From Akkermansia muciniphila (GTDB lineage: Bacteria; Verrucomicrobiota; Verrucomicrobiia; Verrucomicrobiales; V1-33): DNA of 64,000 bases. The number at the start of each line of letters is the position of its first letter. Position 1 is the stretch's first letter. Shown one piece after another: positions 26,862 to 34,088 of the stretch. Location: assembly GCA_945900785.1 (NCBI GenBank), contig CAMDJM010000009.1, forward strand, positions 27,326-91,325. The letters run 5' to 3'. The translations under genes and the position numbers were made by a program. The notes under the pieces are model-generated. The model was not told where the DNA came from and made no database searches. It saw nothing but the letters and a program-made list of their open reading frames with translations.

Positions 26862-27419
26862 ATGATCCGAGATATCGTCCTCTATGGCGACCCCGTCCTG
26901 CGGGTCAAGTGCCCCCCTGTCACCCAATTCACCCCGGAACTCCAAGCCCTCGCCGACGACATGATCGAGACCATGGAAGCCGCCCAGGGCGTGGGTCTCG
27001 CCGCGCCCCAGATCGGTGAGACTATCCGCCTCGCCGTCGTCGATGTCACCGATGCCGGGGAACCCTGCACCTTCCTCAAAATCGACGGCGCAGACACCCC
27101 CTTGGCTGAAATCATGCCCCTCCAGTTCACCAACCCGGAACTCAGCATGGGCAAGGAAAAAGCCATCATGAACGAAGGCTGCCTGAGTTTCCCCGAAGTC
27201 CGCACCGAAATCCGCCGGGGCGACCGCCTCAAAGCCAAGCTCACTCTCCTGAATGGCCGCACTATCCTCCTGGAAACCGATGGCCTCCTCTCCCGCGCCA
27301 TCCAGCACGAAACCGACCACCTCAACGGAATCCTCTTCATCGACCGCGCCACCCCCGCCGCCAAGCTCAGCCTTAAAAAGAAAATCCACAAAATGTGGGA
27401 TCAATATGCGGGTGAATAG
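26862..27419 (+). CDS. def: Peptide deformylase
   Basis: Removes the N-formyl group from nascent proteins. All three metal-site motifs are present: GVGLAAPQIG (motif 1), EGCLSFPE (motif 2, with the metal-binding Cys) and QHETDHLNG (motif 3, with two His and the catalytic Glu). The start at 26862 gives the usual MIRDIVLYGDPVLR N-terminus; it follows the ExbD stop by 11 bases and could be co-transcribed. No fmt gene is adjacent. Confidence 0.96.
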   Translation: MIRDIVLYGDPVLRVKCPPVTQFTPELQALADDMIETMEAAQGVGLAAPQIGETIRLAVVDVTDAGEPCTFLKIDGADTPLAEIMPLQFTNPELSMGKEKAIMNEGCLSFPEVRTEIRRGDRLKAKLTLLNGRTILLETDGLLSRAIQHETDHLNGILFIDRATPAAKLSLKKKIHKMWDQYAGE

Positions 27420-27431
27420 TTGCCGGTTATC

Positions 27432-27536
27432 AGTTATTGGTTATCAGGACCAATCCTCCGGAACCTCCCCGGACCGGACTCCAGCCCCCGTCCGCCGCCC
27501 CAGGGACTAATAGCCAACAACCAACAACCAATAACT
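27432..27536. repeat. Imperfect inverted repeat in the def downstream gap
   Basis: AGTTATTGGTT at 27432-27442 reappears as AACCAATAACT at 27526-27536, enclosing about 80 bases. The left side also repeats GGTTATC directly, and the right side repeats CCAACAA. It lies between def and the small conserved gene at 27554. The function is unknown. Confidence 0.35.
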
Positions 27537-27553
27537 CCCCACCCCCCACCACC

Positions 27554-27883
27554 ATGTTCGACGCTGGAGAAAAAGTAGTTTGTGTTGACGACCGGTTTCA
27601 CCCTGAAATCGCCTATCTCTTCACCGCCCTGCCCGTCAAAGGCACCACCTACACCATCCGGGAGTGCGAGATGGGACGGAACCAGTGGGTCAGCGCCCAA
27701 AAAGGCTGGGACAGCGTGGACATGAAAGTCCTCCTCGTGGAACTCACCAACCCCCTCGACCCTTCCACCCTCAAAGGCTGCCCCTCCGAACTGGGCTTCG
27801 CCGCCCGGCGCTTCGCCCCCCTCGAATCCATCACCCACACTGAAGAAGCCGAAATCGGCGAACTCATCCCCGCCGGAGTCTAG
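27554..27883 (+). CDS. Small conserved hypothetical protein (109 aa)
   Basis: No family recognised. The sequence starts MFDAGEKVVCVDDRFHPEIAYLF, followed by KGTTYTIRECEMGRNQWVSAQKGW, a compact, probably beta-rich small domain without signal peptide or membrane segment. The ATG at 27554 was chosen over a longer frame that runs through the preceding repeat. The C-terminus ends with an acidic LESITHTEEAEIGELIPAGV. Codon use is like the neighbours, so it is likely a real gene. Confidence 0.65.
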   Translation: MFDAGEKVVCVDDRFHPEIAYLFTALPVKGTTYTIRECEMGRNQWVSAQKGWDSVDMKVLLVELTNPLDPSTLKGCPSELGFAARRFAPLESITHTEEAEIGELIPAGV

Positions 27884-28023
27884 CTTCCCAGCCCCCATGC
27901 AGTTGGAGCAAGGGAAATGATCCATGGATGAAATGGTCTGTCCGTCATGGATAGTTATCGGACCTCTGTGATGGAAAATAAAGAGTTGAGCAGGGTATTT
28001 TCCAGGTTAAAGATGGGGTCACC

Positions 28024-28758
28024 ATGAAAACTCCTCTGCTCGCCTTGATCATCGGTTTCACCGCCCTGCCCGGAATCGCCCGTGAATGGACCAATGCTTC
28101 TGGAAAAAAGATCCAGGCAGACTTTGTGGAGGTGAAGGGGGATGAGGGCAGTAAAGTGGTGGTCCTTAAAATGAACGGGGGGAAAACCTACGATGTCGCG
28201 CTGGACCAGTTGAGCCCAGCGGACCAGACCTTTGTCAAAAATCAGGCCAAAGCAGCAACGGCGGCGGCTCCAGCTCCGGCTGCAAAACCGGAAGCCGCCG
28301 CCACGAAATCCATCTTTGGCGATATGCTGAAAGGCAAGCTGGTAGCCGTGAATGGCAAAAAAGTTGGTAAGTATGAGATGGCTGCCGAGCCAAAGTTTTA
28401 CGCCTTCTACTTCTCTGCGTCCTGGTGCGGTCCCTGCAAAGCATTCACCCCGAAGCTGGTGGAATTCTACAATGCCAGCGAAGGCAAGAAGAAGGAATTC
28501 GAAGTTATCTTTGTCAGCCGGGATAACGATGAAAATGCTATGGAGGAATATATGGCCGAGGACAAAATGCCCTGGCCGGCCATATCCTTCCGTCACCTCG
28601 ACCGCTTGAAAAAGGTTCAGGAGTTCAGTGGAAACGGGATTCCCTGTCTGGTTCTGGTGGATGCGGAAGGCAACGTGGTTTCAGACAGCTACGAGGGCAC
28701 GAAATATGTGGGGCCCTACAAAGTCATGGACGACATCAAGACCAAAACCGCCCAGTAA
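28024..28758 (+). CDS. SHD1 domain plus thioredoxin-like (tryparedoxin/nucleoredoxin type) protein
   Basis: 244 residues. A signal peptide is followed by an SHD1-like module (REWTNASGKKIQADFVEV, SPADQTFVKNQ, residues about 20-75), common in planctomycete and verrucomicrobial secreted proteins. An Ala/Pro linker leads to a thioredoxin fold with WCGPC at 134-138 (FYFSASWCGPCKAFTPKLV) and the cis-Pro region GIPCLVLVDAEGNVV. The fold resembles tryparedoxin-like proteins. It probably acts as a periplasmic disulfide oxidoreductase; the partner is unknown. Confidence 0.85.
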   Translation: MKTPLLALIIGFTALPGIAREWTNASGKKIQADFVEVKGDEGSKVVVLKMNGGKTYDVALDQLSPADQTFVKNQAKAATAAAPAPAAKPEAAATKSIFGDMLKGKLVAVNGKKVGKYEMAAEPKFYAFYFSASWCGPCKAFTPKLVEFYNASEGKKKEFEVIFVSRDNDENAMEEYMAEDKMPWPAISFRHLDRLKKVQEFSGNGIPCLVLVDAEGNVVSDSYEGTKYVGPYKVMDDIKTKTAQ

Positions 28759-28952
28759 GCCTGCGATTGACCCGGCGTCTATCATTTTCAGCGGCGGTTC
28801 CAGCCCCATCGAGCGCAAAAACCGGAACACGCCCGCCGCACTGCTGGTGTGCAGACGGATCAGGATTTCACGGGTCGGGGGCATCAGGCGGGGCGATGTT
28901 GGGAGAATGGATGTTTACTTCTGCACGATGACGCAGGGGACGGATATTTTGA

Positions 28953-29204
28953 TTTAAACTTTCTGTCAAAACAGCCCGGAATGGAATTCCTGGCCCCCGT
29001 CAGACCGCGCCTCTGGGCAAAGCGGTCATCGCCGAAGTGGAACGCAAAGCCCTGCTGCTGCAGGCCGAATATCCCCGCCACACCATCCAGCGGGTGCTGG
29101 TCAGCGACGGCCCGGTTTCCCGTGAAGTGGAGCGCAGCGGTTATTTTTTCAGGATCCTCAGCTCGCCTGACTTAATTGAGCCGGGCTGGATTTTCTTCCT
29201 ATGA
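28953..29204 (+). pseudogene. Possible 3' remnant of an unidentified gene
   Basis: An open frame with no plausible start codon reads PLGKAVIAEVERKALLLQ, RHTIQRVLVSDGPVSREV and RSGYFFRILSSPDLIEPG before its stop. The amphipathic helix and strand pattern looks like the C-terminal part of an ATPase- or nuclease-like protein rather than random translation. Nothing upstream continues it, so it may be a fragment left after deletion. Family identity is a guess. Confidence 0.25.
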
Positions 29205-29234
29205 TTGATTTTTTTTGCATCATAGGAAGAAAAT
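29190..29234. repeat. Perfect 16-bp inverted repeat with 13-bp loop
   Basis: ATTTTCTTCCTATGAT (29190-29205) and ATCATAGGAAGAAAAT (29219-29234) are exact reverse complements; the loop contains eight consecutive T residues. AT-rich arms in a GC-rich region make this unlikely by chance. It could be a terminator-like fold, an operator for the YHYH gene starting 127 bases downstream, or an element end. Confidence 0.45.
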
Positions 29235-29361
29235 CGTTTTTGATATAAACTGCGCAGCAACAGATCCCGGCGACGGGGATGAGGCTTCTCCCGGGTCAAA
29301 AAATTCCCATCCATGGCCCATTCTTCACCTCAGCTTCAGGTCGCCGCTTTACGGGTGTGGC

Positions 29362-31176
29362 ATGAATACACGCTCTCTATCCCCGGCCCTCCTCCTTGTT
29401 GCCTCCCTCCTGTGCGCCCCCGGAAAGGCCCCGGCGGACCCACAGCTGACCTCATGGCTGACGACAGATTCCGACCAATATGCGCGTCTCTACCCATCCA
29501 CCGCTGCGGAAACGGCCCGCACTCCTTCCACCACCTGGAGCCGCGGACAGGGCACCCAGAGTTCCCCCACTTACGCCGGAATCAGCAAAGTCGTCTCCTC
29601 CACCAGCTGGGTTTACATCCGCGCCACCGGCCTGGCCGGACACCTCATGGGTCCGTGGTTTCTCAATGCTGCCAGGACCATGAACTTCCCCAACTTCCCC
29701 GCCAATAATGCCAAACTCTACCGGCTGCCCCGCTCTCCGGCCATCCCTGCCAACAAAACCCTGACCGGTCTCGGAGCCACCGGCATCATGGTCAATGGCG
29801 TCTCCCTCTTCGACAGCCGCGATGCGTTTTCCTACGTGAGCGCCAGCTCCTCCGATGCCACGCCGGTCAATGGCCTCACCGGCGATGGCGTGTGGAACCG
29901 CGACGGCTGGCACAATGAAGGCGTCACCTTCGATCCCGCCCTCGCGCACCAGGCCGGGAGCAACTATCACTATCACGCCCAGCCCATCGCCCTGCGCTGG
30001 CAGCTGGGCGACCACGTGGACTATAACGCGGTGACCAACCGTTATACCGAAAGCACCACCCCTCTTGCCAAACACTCGCCGATTGTGGGTTGGGCCGCAG
30101 ACGGCCTGCCCATTTACGGCCCCTATGGCTACGCCTCTCCCATGGATGCCGCCAGCGGCATCCGGCGCATGGTCTCCGGCTTTGTCCTGCGCAATGGCAC
30201 CTACGGCATTGGGGCCATCAACCTGAACACGAGCGGCCGCACCACCCTGCCCGCCTGGGCCAGCCGGGTGCAGACGGTCACTTTTAAAAATGGCCCTACC
30301 GTCAGTGCCACCTACGCCCCCGGCCACTATATCGAAGATTTCGACTACCTCGGCGACCTCACCAAAACTGCCCCCTCCACGAAATACCAATTGGGCACGG
30401 ACTTTGATCTCAACGAACAAAACGTCCGCTTCTGCGTTACCCCGGAATACCCTGCCGGCACCTGGGCCTACTTCACCACCCTCAATGCCGATGGTTCCCC
30501 CGCCTATCCTTACACGACCGGCCGCCAATATTACGGAAGCCCCACCGGCGGCAATGTCACCACCATCGCCGAAACCACCACCACCCAATTCAACGGCGGC
30601 CCTAACTTCACCATTGGCGATACCTCGATCAATCTGAACCGCAGCAATGGCAACGTCACCCTCAACTGGAGTGCGATTGAAGGAGGCACTTATCTGGTCG
30701 AATCCTCCACCGATCTAACCACGTGGCCGGATCTTACCCCTGCTGTCACCGCCACGGCGGACACCGCCAGCTTCGTGGAAACCGGCATTGCCAGCACCAC
30801 CCCACGCCGCTTTTACCGCATCAGCCGCACCGCCCTCGCCACTTTTGACGCGAATGGATTCGACTATACCACCGGCGGCACTGGCGGCACGGGATCCACT
30901 GCGGTGGCTCCCGGAGGCAGTGCGGCCCGCGGCACCACCGTGACGATCACGATCACCCTTCCCACCAACCCTCCGGCTCCTCCCGTGGGGGTTCTGCCCT
31001 CCAGCATCACCCTGGCTGGCATCACTGGCGCCAGCCTCTCCCGCCCCTCCGCCGCCACGGCGCGGGCCACCTTCATCATTCCGTCAGGTGCTTCCGCAGG
31101 AGCGCAAACCATCGTTGTCACCTTCGGCGCGCCCGCGCCCACCTACACGATGGCTGGCACCTTCACTTTCAACTGA
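29362..31176 (+). CDS. YHYH domain secreted protein
   Basis: 604 residues with a signal peptide (SPALLLVASLLCAPGKAPA). The YHYH motif occurs at 202-205 in NYHYHAQPIALR, followed by GHVDY-like and SPIVGWAADGLPIYGPYGY segments that define the domain. After residue 430 comes a beta-sandwich with STDLTTWPDLTPAV typical of verrucomicrobial C-terminal modules, then a Thr/Gly-rich sheet region. The ATG at 29362 is chosen because it begins the signal peptide. The next gene, a fused MbnP/cytochrome peroxidase-type protein, starts 30 bp downstream, suggesting a common periplasmic process. The role of YHYH proteins is not established. Confidence 0.82.
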   Translation: MNTRSLSPALLLVASLLCAPGKAPADPQLTSWLTTDSDQYARLYPSTAAETARTPSTTWSRGQGTQSSPTYAGISKVVSSTSWVYIRATGLAGHLMGPWFLNAARTMNFPNFPANNAKLYRLPRSPAIPANKTLTGLGATGIMVNGVSLFDSRDAFSYVSASSSDATPVNGLTGDGVWNRDGWHNEGVTFDPALAHQAGSNYHYHAQPIALRWQLGDHVDYNAVTNRYTESTTPLAKHSPIVGWAADGLPIYGPYGYASPMDAASGIRRMVSGFVLRNGTYGIGAINLNTSGRTTLPAWASRVQTVTFKNGPTVSATYAPGHYIEDFDYLGDLTKTAPSTKYQLGTDFDLNEQNVRFCVTPEYPAGTWAYFTTLNADGSPAYPYTTGRQYYGSPTGGNVTTIAETTTTQFNGGPNFTIGDTSINLNRSNGNVTLNWSAIEGGTYLVESSTDLTTWPDLTPAVTATADTASFVETGIASTTPRRFYRISRTALATFDANGFDYTTGGTGGTGSTAVAPGGSAARGTTVTITITLPTNPPAPPVGVLPSSITLAGITGASLSRPSAATARATFIIPSGASAGAQTIVVTFGAPAPTYTMAGTFTFN

Positions 31177-31205
31177 ATCCACCCGCATATCCTTTACGGA
31201 AAAAA

Positions 31206-32963
31206 ATGTCCCGTTCCCTTTCCATCCTGCTGCCCGCAGCGGCCCTGCTCGCGGGGACTGCGGTCCAAGGCGCGCAGTTGGAACTCGTCATCAACCCCAT
31301 CTTCCATGGCGAGCCTCTGCGGCTGGATTCCCTGCGCTACTCCACTCCCGGCAGCGACACCTATTCCGTCACCCGCCTCAGCTATCTCGTTAGCGGATTT
31401 GCCCTCCAGCAGGCGGATGGCACCTGGCTGGAATTTCCCGGCAGCAATGCCTGGATGGATGCCGCCGCGCACCGCAGCTCCTGGACGCTCCCTGACATCC
31501 CCGCCGGCACCTACCAGGCTCTACGCTTCCACCTCGGCCCGGACGCCGCCGCCAATGCTGCTGATCCTGCCAAAATCCCCGCCAGCCATCCGCTCAATCC
31601 GAATCTCAACGGCCTCCACTGGTCCTGGCAGGGCGGCTACATTTTCATGGCCCTCGAAGGACTCTGGCGTCACGCCGATGCCAGTCCCGAAGGCTATTCC
31701 TGGCACTTTGCCCGCGATGAAAACCGCACCGCCATCACCCTCCCCATCGCGCTCACGCTGAAAGACCATGCCACTATCCTGACTACTTTCGACCCCGCCC
31801 CGCTCCTGCAATCCCCCAACACCCCGCGCGAAGCCGGAAACTCCACCCACTCCTCCTCCGGCGACCCCATCGCCGCCGCCCTGCGCAGCGCCCTGCCCCG
31901 TGCCTTTCAGATCGTCTCTGCGCAGGAAAATCAGCACCCCCTGGCCAGCCCTCCTCCCTCCTTGCGGCCAGCCCCGATCGATCTCCCTGTGGATGCCACA
32001 CCATGGCCCTTCACCATGAGCCGGCGTTTTCCCATCCCGGCCCTGCCTCCGGACAATCCACTCCTGACCGCCCGGGTCGAACTCGGCGAACGCCTCTTTT
32101 TTGATCCCCTCCTGTCCCGCGATGGCAGCATCTCCTGTGCCTCCTGCCATCAGGTCGCCGCCGCCTTTTCCGACCCGGAAAAAATCAGTGAGGGAGTCGC
32201 CGGCGCCCATCCTCCCCGCCACAGCATGCCCCTCTTCAATCTGGCGTGGAAGGCCCCTTACTTCTGGGATGGCCGCGCCCCCACCCTGCGCCAGCAAGTG
32301 CTGCAGCCCATCGCCGACCACCGCGAGATGGACCAGGACCCGGCCGCACTCGCGGCCAAACTCACCCAGCACCCGGAATACCCCGCGCTCTTCGCCAAAG
32401 CCTTTTCCCCCGCCACGATCACGCCGGAGCGGATCGCCCTCGCCTTGGAAAACTTTCTTCTTTCCATTGTTAGCCATGATTCCAAATTCGACCGCGCCAT
32501 GAATGGGGAAGGCAGCCTCACCGATTCTGAAAAGCGCGGCTTCGAACTCTTCTTCATGGAATACGAACCCCGCTCCGGCCGCCAGGGCGCGGACTGCTTC
32601 CACTGCCACGGCGGGGCTGATTTCAGCGATCATCAATTTCATAACAACGGCCTCGACGCCACCTTCACCGACCTGGGCCGCGAAACCGTCACCGGCCTGC
32701 CGGGCGACCGCGGCCGCTTTTCCACCCCCAGCCTGCGCAATACCGCCCTCACCGCGCCCTACATGCACGATGGCCGCTTCCCCACCCTGGAAGCCGTCCT
32801 GGATCACTACACCAACGGCGTCAAGCCCTCCGCCAACCTCGACCCCAACCTCGCCAAACACCCCGGCGGCGGCATCCCCCTGACCCCGGAAAACAAAACC
32901 GACCTCATCGCCTTTCTCAAAGCCCTGACTGATCCAGCCTTCGCAGAGGCGGGGAAAGAGTAA
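31206..32963 (+). CDS. Fused MbnP-like copper protein and MauG/MbnH-like di-heme peroxidase
   Basis: 585 residues with a signal peptide. Residues about 23-200 form an MbnP/CorA-like domain: FHGEPLRLDSLRYSTPG, TRLSYLVSGFALQQADG, LPDIPAGTYQALRFHLG and LHWSWQGGYIFMALEG with WSW at 139-141. From about residue 270 a MauG/CcpA-type di-heme domain follows, with CASCH at 311-315 and CFHCH at 464-468, GERLFFDPLLSRDGSISC, FWDGRAPTLRQQVLQPI and TPSLRNTALTAPYMHDGRF. In characterised systems the MbnH enzyme oxidises a Trp of the separate MbnP protein to kynurenine. Here both are in one chain. Enzymatic activity is inferred from intact heme motifs. Confidence 0.82.
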   Translation: MSRSLSILLPAAALLAGTAVQGAQLELVINPIFHGEPLRLDSLRYSTPGSDTYSVTRLSYLVSGFALQQADGTWLEFPGSNAWMDAAAHRSSWTLPDIPAGTYQALRFHLGPDAAANAADPAKIPASHPLNPNLNGLHWSWQGGYIFMALEGLWRHADASPEGYSWHFARDENRTAITLPIALTLKDHATILTTFDPAPLLQSPNTPREAGNSTHSSSGDPIAAALRSALPRAFQIVSAQENQHPLASPPPSLRPAPIDLPVDATPWPFTMSRRFPIPALPPDNPLLTARVELGERLFFDPLLSRDGSISCASCHQVAAAFSDPEKISEGVAGAHPPRHSMPLFNLAWKAPYFWDGRAPTLRQQVLQPIADHREMDQDPAALAAKLTQHPEYPALFAKAFSPATITPERIALALENFLLSIVSHDSKFDRAMNGEGSLTDSEKRGFELFFMEYEPRSGRQGADCFHCHGGADFSDHQFHNNGLDATFTDLGRETVTGLPGDRGRFSTPSLRNTALTAPYMHDGRFPTLEAVLDHYTNGVKPSANLDPNLAKHPGGGIPLTPENKTDLIAFLKALTDPAFAEAGKE

Positions 32964-32984
32964 AAAATTCCCCTATGACGGGAC

Positions 32985-33012
32985 TTGAGAAAAATTCCAA
33001 ATCAAGTAGGAT
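32985..33012 (+). promoter_or_regulatory. Candidate promoter of the toxin-antitoxin operon
   Basis: TTGAGA at 32985-32990 and TAGGAT at 33007-33012 with a 16-base spacer lie directly before the antitoxin ATG at 33021. The start point would then fall within a few bases of the ATG, so the mRNA may be nearly leaderless. A near-palindrome TGACACGTCA at 33012-33021 could be the autoregulatory operator. Confidence 0.4.
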
Positions 33013-33020
33013 GACACGTC

Positions 33021-33218
33021 ATGAGTATATTGGAAATCAAACATGCCATCCGGGAAATGAGTCCGGAAGACCGTCAGGAAATTCAGGACTTGCTGCAGGA
33101 AATAGAGCCTGTTGGAGGGCCTGTCCCAGGCTTCCCACCTGTGGTGGTTTCCTTCGAAGATGCCAGCAACGCGGTTTTTCGTAAACACCAGGAAGTCCTC
33201 CATCGCCTCGCTCAATAG
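33021..33218 (+). CDS. Putative antitoxin of a Doc-type toxin-antitoxin pair
   Basis: A 65-residue acidic protein. The N-terminal half (MSILEIKHAIREMSPEDRQEIQDLLQ) is a short helical pair resembling antitoxin DNA-binding or dimerisation helices, and the C-terminal half, with VVSFEDASNAVFRKHQEVLHRL, could wrap the toxin. It does not match the Phd/YefM family strongly. Its identity rests mainly on position: it ends 11 bp before a Doc-family toxin gene on the same strand. Confidence 0.6.
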   Translation: MSILEIKHAIREMSPEDRQEIQDLLQEIEPVGGPVPGFPPVVVSFEDASNAVFRKHQEVLHRLAQ

Positions 33219-33229
33219 CTTATCCGGCG

Positions 33230-33613
33230 ATGGAGATTCCTTTCCTGTCTTTGGATAAAATTCTGCTCATCCACCGGCGCTCGCTGGAGGAACATGGCGG
33301 TATGGATGGTCTGCGGAACCCAGGTGGATTCGAAGCCGCCGCCATGCAGCCGATGAATGATTTCTATTATGCCCAGGCTGACATCTATGGTATCGCAGCC
33401 GCCTATGCTTACCATCTTGCCGAATCCCAGGCATTTCTGGATGGAAACAAACGCACTGCTCTCGGCTCCGCTCTAATCTTCCTGGAGCAATTTGGGATCG
33501 ATACCAGTGCCGATCCTGAAATCCTCCACAAAGCCATGATCGACATCGCCAATCACCAGCTGGACAAAGCAGGGCTCGCCAGTTTATTCCGCAGGCTGTT
33601 TTCCCGGCCGTGA
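33230..33613 (+). CDS. Doc/Fic-type death-on-curing toxin
   Basis: 127 residues with the Doc architecture: LSLDKILLIHRRSLEEHGG, RNPGGFEAAAMQP, then AYAYHLAESQAFLDGNKRTALGSALIFLE. The signature GNKR is at 72-75. In P1 Doc the motif is HxFxxxNKR; here the residue aligned with His is Gln67. Doc enzymes phosphorylate EF-Tu, and the His loss may weaken or change that activity. It is co-transcribed with the preceding small gene. Confidence 0.85.
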   Translation: MEIPFLSLDKILLIHRRSLEEHGGMDGLRNPGGFEAAAMQPMNDFYYAQADIYGIAAAYAYHLAESQAFLDGNKRTALGSALIFLEQFGIDTSADPEILHKAMIDIANHQLDKAGLASLFRRLFSRP

Positions 33614-34088
33614 ATGGATGGACGCCGCTTCGCACCCGGTCCCACCCCGGCGGGTGATCTCATCGCCTTTCAGAAACCCTGATTGATCCGGTCCCAGCCA
33701 AATGCCGGAGCACACGGGCAATGGGGTGCGACCGGGAATTCATGCAGCATCCGAGGCCACCAGTGGAACACGGGCGTCCCGCCGGTGCTGGCTGGCGGTT
33801 ATCCTGACCGCTGTAAGCTCCTGCTGGCGGGACGCCAGCAACCCAGCACAGCCGTTACGGCTGTGTTCCGTTCCATGAATAGACGATCGCACGCCGGGCA
33901 ATGATACTTTTACGATCAGGTCCGTGAGGGCCGGTTTCCCGGAGTGGGGTGCGCTGTCCCGATGTGGCTTAAAAATTCCTTCATAAATCTTGTTGGATTC
34001 AGGGGCTCCTGCTTAGATCGCTGAATTATTGCCGGGATGCGTCCGTGCACCCGGTGCCTTATCCGACAACCGACACCCACTCCATCCC
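33614..34088. other. 475-bp gene-free region with REP-like hairpins
   Basis: No supported gene. The region contains a REP-like pair of hairpins (33773-33865, listed separately). The last 60 bases should hold the promoter of the PQQ dehydrogenase gene. Confidence 0.55.
33773..33865. repeat. REP-like double hairpin
   Basis: GGCGTCCCGCC (33773-33783) pairs with GGCGGGACGCC (33826-33836). A second small hairpin follows, CACAGCCG TTA CGGCTGTG at 33847-33865. The sequence character (hairpin clusters in an intergenic gap) fits repetitive extragenic palindromes. Confidence 0.45.

Larger units (their letters stand above)
28759..29361. other. 600-bp intergenic stretch with a degraded coding remnant and an inverted repeat
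   Basis: No intact gene is supported. The stretch contains a start-less open frame (28953-29204) and a perfect 16-bp inverted repeat (29190-29234), both listed separately. Other frames, including a minus-strand one at 28684-28884, are short and inconsistent. Confidence 0.5.

Noticed and set aside
28684..28884. Minus-strand frame beginning MPPTREILIRLHTSSAAG
   Set aside because: Looks partly protein-like, but it continues antisense into the thioredoxin gene and has no supporting context.
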